Of a DNA stretch of 39,166 nt, positions 8,383 to 14,956 are shown piece after piece. The notes beneath the pieces were generated by a model. It saw only the letters and a program-made list of their open reading frames with translations, did no database searches and was not told where the DNA came from. The stretch lies in the NCBI GenBank assembly GCA_902826795.1, contig CADEGD010000042.1:1-39166 (forward strand), written 5' to 3'. How positions within the stretch are numbered: position 1 is the stretch's first letter; every line of letters begins with the position of its first letter. Made by a program: the position numbers and the translations under genes. The DNA comes from an uncultured Acidobacteriota bacterium. Its GTDB lineage: Bacteria > Acidobacteriota > Blastocatellia > Pyrinomonadales > Pyrinomonadaceae.

Positions 8383-9135
8383 TCAATGGACCTTCACTCC
8401 GTTACTCCCATTACTGTGACCGTTGCCGTTGCCATTTCCATTGCCGTTCGCACCGATAGTCGAGTGATTTATCGGCAGCTTCACGAGCTGATTTTTGAAC
8501 GCGTATATCACGAGCTCGAGACGGGTTCCGACCTCGAGCTTGTTGAATACCGACGTCAGATGATGTCTGACGGTGGTTTCCGTGATGAACAGCCGCTCGG
8601 CGATGGTCTTGTTCTTCATCCCCTTGCAGATCAGCTCGATAACCTGCCGTTCCCGGTCCGTCATTTCGCTGATCTTTTTAACCGCTGGGTTTTCGTCCCG
8701 AAGCTGCTTCTCGTCGATCATGTGACGGATCGTCTCGCCCATGATCGAGCGGTCGAACCAAAAATCGCCCTCGAAAACCTTTACGATGGCCTTGTACAAC
8801 ACATCGACGCCGTGCTCTTTAGATATCAACCCCCTGATCCCGAGTTTCAGGCAGTGCTGATAAAACTCGAAATTATTGTTGCGGGTCAACACCATTATCG
8901 GAATGTCTCTCAGCTCCGGCACAGATAGCTGAGCCAGAGCATCTTCCGCGGCACCGGGAAGGTCACAAATAATGACGTCTGGAGCGTATTTTCGAATCGC
9001 GTCGGCTGAGAACTTATTGATCGGGGCCTCACCCACCACTTTCAAGCGGTCTTCGGCTTCGATCAGCATTCGGAGAGCCGTCCGAAATATCGAGTAGTCA
9101 CAGATCAGGTAAAGTTTGATCGATTCCTTTGTCAT
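8383..9135 (-). CDS. NarL/FixJ-family response regulator, canonical receiver
   Basis: 250 residues. Receiver domain 1-125: D58 in DVIICDLP is the phospho-acceptor, T84 in MVLT and K106 in GLISK complete the switch residues, and D13 keeps one of the usual acidic pair. The LuxR-type HTH spans about 155-218 (MTDRERQVIELICKG, NKTIAERLFITETTVRHHL, VFNKLEVGTRLELV). It ends with an unusual low-complexity tail of Gly-Asn repeats (about 230-246) encoded by a hexamer-like DNA repeat at 8410-8447. No histidine kinase is adjacent, so the partner is an orphan elsewhere. Its place at the head of the polysaccharide genes and opposite a second LuxR-type gene suggests local control of exopolysaccharide, which is inferred. 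Confidence 0.9.
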   Translation of the reverse strand: MTKESIKLYLICDYSIFRTALRMLIEAEDRLKVVGEAPINKFSADAIRKYAPDVIICDLPGAAEDALAQLSVPELRDIPIMVLTRNNNFEFYQHCLKLGIRGLISKEHGVDVLYKAIVKVFEGDFWFDRSIMGETIRHMIDEKQLRDENPAVKKISEMTDRERQVIELICKGMKNKTIAERLFITETTVRHHLTSVFNKLEVGTRLELVIYAFKNQLVKLPINHSTIGANGNGNGNGNGHSNGSNGVKVH

Positions 9136-9176
9136 GCTGTTCGCTTGCTCTCTTCGGCTCCTGTTTTGATCGTCAC

Positions 9177-9201
9177 CGTTTCGATCGATATTGACGAAAC
9201 G
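9177..9201. promoter_or_regulatory. Inverted repeat, possible operator
   Basis: CGTTTCG (9177-9183) and CGAAACG (9195-9201) form a perfect 7-bp inverted repeat with an 11-bp spacer. It lies 42-66 bp upstream of the response-regulator start at 9135, a typical place for a regulator binding site. Function is inferred. Confidence 0.4.
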
Positions 9202-9704
9202 ATGAATATTGCTAACTCTCCCGAGAAATGATCAACAAATTCATGATCCATCGCCGATATCGGCTCTAGGAGCTTGGGACGAACTTAGATACGCCCAAAA
9301 CCCCTGGATCACATCGCCCGACCGCTGCCCGACCGCGAGGGTTCCCCTCCGGAAAAGATTGCCTCGGAGAACTCAAACCCTAACGCCCACAAAAATCGGA
9401 GCTAAACTAAATTTTCTACATCGACCATTAAATTGGGTGAATACGAGAGAGACTACAGCACTTTTATAGATTTGAACATCGGCTAGAACGATATTTAGTA
9501 CCCACACATTTGTCCTATACCTATGTCCACAGAGCGGCTAATTGCCTCAATTTAGCAATAATAACGGGACGATTAAGATATTTCGGCCTCTCAGCCTTTC
9601 CGCTCATCCAAGTGTTAGAAATCACAAAACTTCCACAATTACTGTACAAATGCGCCGATTTTTTGAAAGAATGTGCCCATTGCCTGTCTAAACGCTATGA
9701 CGTT

Positions 9705-9745
9705 GGACGGCGAATAGCCGCAAAACGGGGGTTTTCCACCCGTCC
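9705..9745 (+). promoter_or_regulatory. Compact structured leader upstream of the degenerate LuxR gene
   Basis: Several complementary arms lie together. GGACGG (9705-9710) pairs with CCGTCC (9740-9745). CGGC (9708-9711) pairs with GCCG (9717-9720) around GAATA. AAAAC (9722-9726) pairs with GTTTT (9731-9735) around GGGG. An alternative is ACGGG (9725-9729) with CCCGT (9739-9743). Some pairings exclude others, as in a switch. It ends 33 nt before the ATG at 9779. I do not recognise a known riboswitch class. Confidence 0.35.
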
Positions 9746-9778
9746 CTGTTTTTCGTAGGGAGTAAGAAATAACGGAAT

Positions 9779-10453
9779 ATGACATTGTCCACAAAGACCC
9801 GATCCGGGCAGATCCGAGTTTGGGTTGTCGCGAATCGAAAGTTGGTTCTTGATAGCCTAAGCTTTTTACTAGACTCCCAGAGACGGTTTTGTTTGGCAGG
9901 CTCAACAGATTTTGACCTCGGCAGTTGGCATCGCCCCGATGCCGCCAAAGTAGATATCTTCGTTGTCTACATGGAACCGGGAGAATCGGCGGACGTGATC
10001 AAAAGCCTTCGCATCGAGTATCCTGCCGCTAAGGTCATTGCCGTCACTGACGGTTCAGACCTTGATCCATCCGTAAAGGCCCTCAAGTTCGGCGCGGTCG
10101 GGATCGTTCAGGCGATCCAGGGCCACAACTCGCTGATCGGTGCCATCGAGAAGGCTTACGCGGGCGAGACCTGGATCAATCAGGAACTGCTCACGAACAT
10201 CCTCGAAAAAGGCCCCGGCAGAAAATCGTCTAACGGATTCATGGGACCCGAAAACGATGCGCTTACGCTTCGCGAGCTCGAAGTAATTGCGATGATCGGA
10301 AAGGGGCTGAAGAGTAAGGTGATAGCCAAGGAATTAGCCATCAGCGAGGCGACGGTCAGACATCACCTAAGCTCGATCTACGGAAAGCTCGGCGTTGACG
10401 ACCGGCTAAACCTGATGATCTACGCGGTAGAGAAAGGTTTGATCCGACTCTAG
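9779..10453 (+). CDS. LuxR-type regulator with degenerate (non-phosphorylatable) receiver
   Basis: 224 residues. The N-terminal 125 residues have the length and hydrophobic pattern of a receiver domain, but the key residues are gone. The acidic pair is AN (VVANRK), the phospho-Asp position is Tyr64 (DIFVVYMEP), and the switch Lys is replaced in GIVQAIQG. T90 remains. The C-terminal HTH is intact (LTLRELEVIAMIGKG, KSKVIAKELAISEATVRHHLSSIYGKL, DRLNLMIYAVEKGLI). It closely resembles the HTH of the canonical regulator at 8383-9135, suggesting old duplication. The protein probably acts without phosphotransfer, by ligand, dimerisation or constitutive binding; this is inferred from family knowledge of atypical response regulators. 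The gene diverges from the polysaccharide locus and is followed by a convergent tRNA gene. Confidence 0.88.
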   Translation: MTLSTKTRSGQIRVWVVANRKLVLDSLSFLLDSQRRFCLAGSTDFDLGSWHRPDAAKVDIFVVYMEPGESADVIKSLRIEYPAAKVIAVTDGSDLDPSVKALKFGAVGIVQAIQGHNSLIGAIEKAYAGETWINQELLTNILEKGPGRKSSNGFMGPENDALTLRELEVIAMIGKGLKSKVIAKELAISEATVRHHLSSIYGKLGVDDRLNLMIYAVEKGLIRL

Positions 10454-10467
10454 ATTGGCGGATAAAA

Positions 10468-10544
10468 TGGTGCTCCCGGGTGGATTCTAACCACCGACCT
10501 TCCACTTAGGAGGCGGACGCTCTATACAGCTGAGCTACGGGAGC
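10468..10544 (-). tRNA. tRNA-Arg (anticodon CCU), CCA encoded
   Basis: 77 nt on the minus strand. The acceptor stem GCTCCCG pairs with CGGGAGC, followed by discriminator A and encoded CCA. The D arm is GCTC/GAGC, the anticodon stem TCCGC/GTGGA encloses loop CTCCTAA with anticodon CCT, and the T arm is GGTGG/CCACC. The D loop reads AGCTGTATA and the T loop TTAGAAT. The normally invariant G19 and C56 are replaced by U and A, which could still pair. Confidence 0.95.
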
Positions 10545-10569
10545 GAATTAGAAACTTGGATTCTGAAAC

Positions 10570-10604
10570 GCGGGCCGCGGAAAGTCAAGATTTTCCGGGC
10601 CCGC
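10570..10604 (-). terminator. Strong GC-rich stem-loop after apt
   Basis: GCGGGCC (10570-10576) pairs with GGCCCGC (10598-10604), and inside it CGGAAA (10578-10583) pairs with TTTCCG (10592-10597), with one bulged base. It lies 14 bp beyond the apt stop and before the tRNA. The following minus-strand bases are GTTTC, a weak U tract, so it is a terminator or a 3'-end/processing hairpin separating apt from the tRNA. Confidence 0.55.
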
Positions 10605-10617
10605 TTTCCTGTGAAAA

Positions 10618-11139
10618 CTACGAATCGTAAGAGATAAGCGACTTAACGTTGTGGCCGGCAAACTTCGCACGTCCGTTTAAGAACGTAAGCTCGACGACGA
10701 ATAATAACGCCGAAACCTTACCGCCGACGCCCTCGACCAGATCGACCACCGCCTTGGCCGTTCCGCCGGTCGCGAGCAGATCGTCAATTATTAGCACGTT
10801 ATGGCCCTCGCCGACCGCGTCCTTGTGCATCTCCAGCGAGTCCGTTCCATATTCGAGTTCGTATGAAACAGAAACCGTGTCCGCCGGAAGTTTCTTCGGC
10901 TTGCGGACGGGAATAAAACCTACACCAAGCTGATATGCCAGCGGCGCGCCAAAGATAAATCCGCGCGATTCGACGCCGATAACGGTATCGATGTTCAGCC
11001 CGCGGCACGCCTCGGTCAACGCGTCGATAGTTTCCTCAAGGCCCGTCGGGTCTTTCAGCAGAGTGGTTATGTCGTAAAAATTAATGCCAGGCTTAGGAAA
11101 ATCGGGGACTTCCCTTATTAGCTTCTTAAGATTGTCCAT
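10618..11139 (-). CDS. apt: Adenine phosphoribosyltransferase
   Basis: 173 residues, the usual length. It begins with [25 protein letters not shown], which is highly characteristic of Apt, and has the PRPP-binding motif [14 protein letters not shown] at about 115-128. [14 protein letters not shown] is a further conserved segment. The cytoplasmic enzyme salvages adenine to AMP using PRPP. It is the last gene of a same-strand run with a chlorite-dismutase-family protein and acylphosphatase, 34 bp after acyP, and is followed by a strong stem-loop. No ribosome-binding site is obvious ahead of the ATG. Confidence 0.96.
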   Translation of the reverse strand: MDNLKKLIREVPDFPKPGINFYDITTLLKDPTGLEETIDALTEACRGLNIDTVIGVESRGFIFGAPLAYQLGVGFIPVRKPKKLPADTVSVSYELEYGTDSLEMHKDAVGEGHNVLIIDDLLATGGTAKAVVDLVEGVGGKVSALLFVVELTFLNGRAKFAGHNVKSLISYDS

Positions 11140-11173
11140 GTAGAAAGATATTAGCGGATGCGAGTTGAAAATT

Positions 11174-11446
11174 CTATCGCTCTATTCGAAATGTGCCGTA
11201 TGCGAGGTCGATCTCTTCGACGATCTCCTCAATCTCGTCGACCTTCGAAAAACGCGGCCCTGTGGCGATGTCGTCGCGAAAGCCGTTGACCTGCGATTCG
11301 CTGCCTTGAGCGAAAGTCTCGACTCGGCCGTCGGGCAGGTTGCGAACGAAGCCCTTAACCTGATGTTTAGCCGCAGCCCGCTGGGCAAAGTATCGAAAAC
11401 CGACGCCTTGCACCATTCCATTAACAAAGAACCGTCGAGCGATCAT
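11174..11446 (-). CDS. acyP: Acylphosphatase
   Basis: 90 residues, the full family length. The segments [19 protein letters not shown] and [19 protein letters not shown] contain the phosphate-binding loop, the catalytic Arg (GVGFR) and the catalytic Asn (VRNLPDG). The enzyme hydrolyses acyl phosphates such as acetyl or 1,3-bisphosphoglycerate. It starts 4 bp after the stop of the chlorite-dismutase-family gene, so the two are probably translationally coupled. Its biological role in bacteria is generally unclear, and the neighbours do not settle it. Confidence 0.94.
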   Translation of the reverse strand: MIARRFFVNGMVQGVGFRYFAQRAAAKHQVKGFVRNLPDGRVETFAQGSESQVNGFRDDIATGPRFSKVDEIEEIVEEIDLAYGTFRIER

Positions 11447-11450
11447 GAGG

Positions 11451-12209
11451 CTAGCCGAGGGCGTCGAGACACTCCATCAGTGATTTCTGTCGGCAGGTGT
11501 AAACCGGCATTCCTCGGAGCGTAAACTTGCTCGCCGGCGTTTCGCGGAGCTCTTCGGCCAGGGCGAGAAAATCGCGGGGTTCGTCCGTTTCGAACGTGAT
11601 CAGATATTCCTGCTCGCTGAATCCGAATGCGTGAGTCATGTGGATCTTTATATTCTGGAATTTCTTTCCGACCATGAAGTTCTCTTCTATCAGCGCATCG
11701 CGCTCGTCGCCCGATTTGTCGTACCAATCCCGGTTCTTTGCACACGGGTAAACGAAAAGATACTTCTTTTCACCCGCAAGTACGTGATATTTATCTTCTC
11801 CGCCGCCCGAGACGAACATCCGTTTCTTCGTAACCGAAAGATAATTATCCGACGTTTCGAAAAAGCTGCCGAGATTCGTTCGATACATCTTCGCCGTCAT
11901 TTCCTGGATCAGATCAAGCGAATTCCCTATCCGCCAAAACATCAGGTCGGCCTTCGAATCGAACCCGACCAGCGAATAGCTGAACAGCAGAAAATCGTCC
12001 CGGTAGCGGTCGAATACCGACTGAAACTCCGACTTGTAAATGGCCTTGGTCTCGGTGTCCAGCTTTCGCCATTCGGGATTGACCCGAAAGAACATGAAGT
12101 TAACGAACTGCTTCTCGATGCGCGGCATCGTTAGCAGATCGCTCATCTCCGGCACGAGACGTAGTCCGCCTTGTTCGTTCGGCTCTTTCTGTGGGTTTAC
12201 AAGCTCCAT
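11451..12209 (-). CDS. Chlorite dismutase-family haem protein (HemQ-like)
   Basis: About 252 residues from the ATG at 12209. The frame can be extended to a TTG at 12290, but those extra 27 residues look non-homologous and lack a ribosome site. Family segments are IEKQFVNFMFFRVNPEWRKL, FLLFSYSLVGFDSKADLMFWRIG, YLFVYPCAKNRDWYD and NIKIHMTHAFGFSEQEYLITFE. The last holds the probable proximal haem histidine (H in THAFGFS). Members of this family include true chlorite dismutases and the coproheme decarboxylase HemQ/ChdC of haem synthesis; a haem-synthesis role is more likely where no chlorate genes are nearby, but hem genes are also absent here. It is the first gene of the acyP-apt run. Confidence 0.8.
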   Translation of the reverse strand: MELVNPQKEPNEQGGLRLVPEMSDLLTMPRIEKQFVNFMFFRVNPEWRKLDTETKAIYKSEFQSVFDRYRDDFLLFSYSLVGFDSKADLMFWRIGNSLDLIQEMTAKMYRTNLGSFFETSDNYLSVTKKRMFVSGGGEDKYHVLAGEKKYLFVYPCAKNRDWYDKSGDERDALIEENFMVGKKFQNIKIHMTHAFGFSEQEYLITFETDEPRDFLALAEELRETPASKFTLRGMPVYTCRQKSLMECLDALG

Positions 12210-12338
12210 CGAGTTTTTGTGGGAAACAAGATTAAAAAAAGGGAAACGGTCGCTGTCTTCATTCTGCCAACATTCAGATAAGTTGTCCAAACGTATGCGG
12301 GCGTTTACTTTTGCGGGGAATGATGTAAAGATTCTGAT

Positions 12339-13202
12339 GTGATCAAGAGCGTTTTTCTGGTGACGATACTCATCTCGGCGGCTATTTCAGCCGCCGGCCA
12401 GCAGCGCCCATTGATGACTGACGACATCGACATAACGCCTCAGGGAGCTTTCGAACTCGGCGTAGGCGTCGATTTTTTCCAGAACGCAAAGTTCCCGCTG
12501 TCCGGCATCAAGGGCGACCTGACACGCGTCGGCGACCTTCGATTGAAAACGGGAATGGCGTCAAACGTCGAGTTGCAGATCGAGGGGACCCTGCAAAATT
12601 TCGTCGCCATCAATTCGCAAGGCCCGTCGGCCATCCCGCTTAGCGTTACCGGCAATTCCACCAATGACTTTGACGACTTTACGATCTCGGCCAAGGTAAA
12701 ACTTTTCAACGAAACGAAGATGCTGCCCGCGGTCGGGTTAAAGTTCGGCTACCAACTGCCGAATACCGATCAGGCAAAAGGCATCGGCACCAATCAGATC
12801 AATATCTTCTCTAAGATCATCGTCCAGAAACGCTTCGGCAAACGTGCCGGAAAAACGCCTCTCGCCAACATCTACGGCAACGTCGGCCTCGGCATAATGA
12901 ACGCTCCGCTCGCCAACTTCACGCAAAACGACGTACTGCTTTACGGGCTCGCCGGGATCTTCCGCGTAAGCGATCGGGTAAACATCGTTAGCGAGGTCAA
13001 CGGGCGGCTAAATACGCGGAGCGGAACGGCGCCGATCGGGACTGAAAGCATCGGCCAGTTTCGCGTCGGCACTCAGATAAAAGCTTCCGGACTTAGATTC
13101 GACGCGGCGGCGGCTGTTGGCATTACAAGATATAGTCCGCGGACCGGCGTAATCTTCGGCGTGACGTACGTTTCACCTTCGATCCTTCCTATAGCCAAAT
13201 AG
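12339..13202 (+). CDS. Predicted outer-membrane beta-barrel protein
   Basis: 287 residues starting at GTG. A signal peptide (SVFLVTILISAAISAAGQQ) precedes a run of alternating beta-strands: GAFELGVGVDFFQN, DLRLKTGMASNVELQIEGT, PAVGLKFGYQLPNTD, ANIYGNVGLGIMN, NIVSEVNGRLN and LRFDAAAAVGITRYS. The pattern resembles transporter-like barrels annotated as MetA-pathway/phenol or DUF3187 families, which I cannot separate by eye. It probably locates to the outer membrane; the substrate is unknown. It converges on thiD with only 3 bp between the two stop codons, and diverges from the chlorite-dismutase-family gene. Confidence 0.75.
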   Translation: MIKSVFLVTILISAAISAAGQQRPLMTDDIDITPQGAFELGVGVDFFQNAKFPLSGIKGDLTRVGDLRLKTGMASNVELQIEGTLQNFVAINSQGPSAIPLSVTGNSTNDFDDFTISAKVKLFNETKMLPAVGLKFGYQLPNTDQAKGIGTNQINIFSKIIVQKRFGKRAGKTPLANIYGNVGLGIMNAPLANFTQNDVLLYGLAGIFRVSDRVNIVSEVNGRLNTRSGTAPIGTESIGQFRVGTQIKASGLRFDAAAAVGITRYSPRTGVIFGVTYVSPSILPIAK

Positions 13203-13205
13203 CAG

Positions 13206-14027
13206 TCAGATAGGTTTGATATTAATCGGCGAGTGTCCGCGGCCGATCATCGGCGCGGCACGAATAGCCTCATTCACAAATCGCTTTGCGATCTCGACGG
13301 ATGTAATCAAGTCGTTCCCCAACGCGAGGTTCGCCGCTATCGCCGACGACAGCGTGCAGCCCGTTCCGTGAGTCGCGGTCGTTTCCCAATAATCTCCTTC
13401 GAAAACCCTTAACTCCGACCCTAGAAATAAGAAATCCTTAGCTATCCGTTTTCCCGACGATTCCGCATTCCGCATTCCGCCTTCCGCATTTACCATATGT
13501 CCGCCTTTGATCAAAACGTTCCTCGCGCCCATCTCACGCATCACCGACGCAGCATCTTGAATATCCGCTTCGCTCTCGATCGCGACGCCGGAAATTCGCT
13601 CGGCCTCGGGGATGTTCGGGGTAATTATGTCGGCAAGTGGAAAAAGCTTCGCGATCAAAGATCGAAGCGCCGCATCATCGATAAGGTCGAAACCAGACGT
13701 CGAGCGAACTACCGGATCGACGACGATGTTCTTCAGCCCACGCTCCGAAATGATCGACGCAACTTCCTCGATCACCTCACGCGTCGGCAGCATTCCCGTC
13801 TTCACCGCTGCAACGTCGTAGTCGTCAACGATCGGGACGATCTGCTGTCGAACAGAGTCGGCCGATTGGTGTTCGGCTCCATAAACCCCCAGCGTATTCT
13901 GAAACGTGATCGACGCGATCGCGGCCGTAGGAAAGACGCCGAACACCGCGAAGGTTTTCACATCTGCGATCGTTCCCGCTCCCCCCGAAGGATCGACGCC
14001 CGCGATAGTCAACGCGATCTTGGTCAT
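13206..14027 (-). CDS. thiD: Hydroxymethylpyrimidine/phosphomethylpyrimidine kinase
   Basis: 273 residues. It begins ALTIAGVDPSGGAGTIADVKTF, the ribokinase-like ThiD signature, and has VVDPVVRSTSGFDLI, VLIKGGHMV and the anion-hole motif THGTGCTLSSAIAA. The enzyme phosphorylates HMP and HMP-P for thiamine synthesis. Between KGGH and the THGTGC motif it carries a stretch of about 18 residues (VNAEGGMRNAESSG region) encoded by tandem TTCCGCA heptamers on the plus strand; this is unlike normal ThiD and looks like a repeat insertion in a surface loop. thiE lies immediately upstream, its TAA overlapping this ATG by one base (TAATG). Confidence 0.94.
   Translation of the reverse strand: MTKIALTIAGVDPSGGAGTIADVKTFAVFGVFPTAAIASITFQNTLGVYGAEHQSADSVRQQIVPIVDDYDVAAVKTGMLPTREVIEEVASIISERGLKNIVVDPVVRSTSGFDLIDDAALRSLIAKLFPLADIITPNIPEAERISGVAIESEADIQDAASVMREMGARNVLIKGGHMVNAEGGMRNAESSGKRIAKDFLFLGSELRVFEGDYWETTATHGTGCTLSSAIAANLALGNDLITSVEIAKRFVNEAIRAAPMIGRGHSPINIKPI
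13461..13488. repeat. Four tandem TTCCGCA heptamers inside thiD
   Basis: Units TTCCGCA, TTCCGCA, TTCCGCC and TTCCGCA run without gaps for 28 bp. On the coding strand they translate to the NAEGGMRNAE-type segment in the loop before the ThiD GTGC motif. Confidence 0.85.
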
Positions 14028-14632
14028 TATGAGATTTTAACAAACTCGTTGAAATATCGGATCGCCGCAAAACCCGCAGCACCTGCGTCAAGAACCGACT
14101 GAAAATTCGACTCATCCACGCCGCCAACCGCCATCACCGGAAACGGATCTACCACGTGGCAAATGCATGAGAGTGCGCCGACTCCCAACGGCTCGCCTTT
14201 GCCCGGCGTCGCAAAGATCGGCCCAAGCAGTGCGTAGTCCGCGCCGCCACCTTTCGCGTTCACTACATCATCCATCGAATGCGCCGACACACCGACGATA
14301 AACTCATCCGGCACATTTCCTCGAATCAAATCGACCGGCATTGACGACGACGTTAGATGTACGCCGTCCGCTCCCGCGGCGATAGCGATATCAAAACGTT
14401 CGTTGATCAGTATCTTTGTCGCCGAGCCCGACGCGATCGAAACGGCATCGACGGCAACCTGATAGGCCAGCCGCGCAGGCAACAGCTTCTCGCGCAACTG
14501 TATCATCTCGATCCTGGCTGCAACCGCAAGCCTGATCGTCTCGATAAGCGCGTCTCGTTTTTGAGAAAAATTTTCGGGTGTTAAAGTTCCGTCCGTTATC
14601 AGAAGCCGGACGGACGTTTGCGCGAGTATCAC
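14027..14632 (-). CDS. thiE: Thiamine-phosphate synthase
   Basis: 201 residues from a GTG start. The TIM-barrel motifs of ThiE are clear: IEMIQLREKLLPA, KILINERFDIAIAAGADGVHLTSSSMP, VGVSAHSMDDVVNA, GGADYALLGPIFATPGK and MAVGGVDESNFQSVLDAGAAGFAAI. It couples HMP-PP with the thiazole phosphate to make thiamine phosphate. It overlaps the upstream membrane-protein gene by 4 bp (GTGA) and thiD by 1 bp, so it belongs to a tightly packed operon. No thiamine riboswitch is visible upstream of the operon, and the other thi genes are not in the window. Confidence 0.94.
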   Translation of the reverse strand: MILAQTSVRLLITDGTLTPENFSQKRDALIETIRLAVAARIEMIQLREKLLPARLAYQVAVDAVSIASGSATKILINERFDIAIAAGADGVHLTSSSMPVDLIRGNVPDEFIVGVSAHSMDDVVNAKGGGADYALLGPIFATPGKGEPLGVGALSCICHVVDPFPVMAVGGVDESNFQSVLDAGAAGFAAIRYFNEFVKIS

Positions 14633-14919
14633 TTCTTGCCCTGAAGCATCGCGACGCTATGCTTGAAATTCGCCGCTTCCCAAAACGCGACCAGAATGTT
14701 TACGACGCCAAGACCGGTAACCGCCCCGCGAAACCAATTTGAGGTGACCGTCCTTTGGATCACCGGAAAGCCGGATTTATCCGTAACCAATGCGAGCAGA
14801 TAATTCTCGGACCAATTGCCGAACAGCAAATCCCACGGCGCGAGGATCAGGTAAGAACCCAACAGCAGGCACAAGACAATAAAAAAGATGACGGTCAGTT
14901 TTTCAACCATTTCCGTCAT
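14629..14919 (-). CDS. Small predicted membrane protein
   Basis: 96 residues with no family I can name. One strong membrane segment near the N-terminus (LTVIFFIVLCLLLGSYLILAP) is followed by a hydrophilic stretch, and a second (WFRGAVTGLGVVNILVAFW) lies near 62-81. Both ends would then be on the same, probably cytoplasmic, side. Its stop overlaps the thiE GTG start by 4 bp and it follows the TPR gene by 37 bp, so it is surely co-transcribed. Nothing ties it to thiamine other than this position. Confidence 0.75.
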   Translation of the reverse strand: MTEMVEKLTVIFFIVLCLLLGSYLILAPWDLLFGNWSENYLLALVTDKSGFPVIQRTVTSNWFRGAVTGLGVVNILVAFWEAANFKHSVAMLQGKK

Positions 14920-14956
14920 CGATTATATCCGTTTTCCCGGCGCGCGAACAGCAAAC

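Larger units (their letters stand above)
9136..9778. promoter_or_regulatory. Long divergent intergenic region between two LuxR-type regulators
   Basis: 643 bp with no credible gene; short open frames here lack coding character. It is more AT-rich in its second half (9400-9680). It must hold promoters for both divergent regulators. Two structured parts are listed separately: an inverted repeat at 9177-9201 and a multi-hairpin block at 9705-9745. I could not assign -35/-10 boxes with confidence. Confidence 0.6.

Noticed and set aside
12210..12290. 27-residue N-terminal extension of the chlorite-dismutase-family protein from a TTG
   Set aside because: No ribosome site, and homology to the family only begins after the internal ATG; 12209 is preferred.
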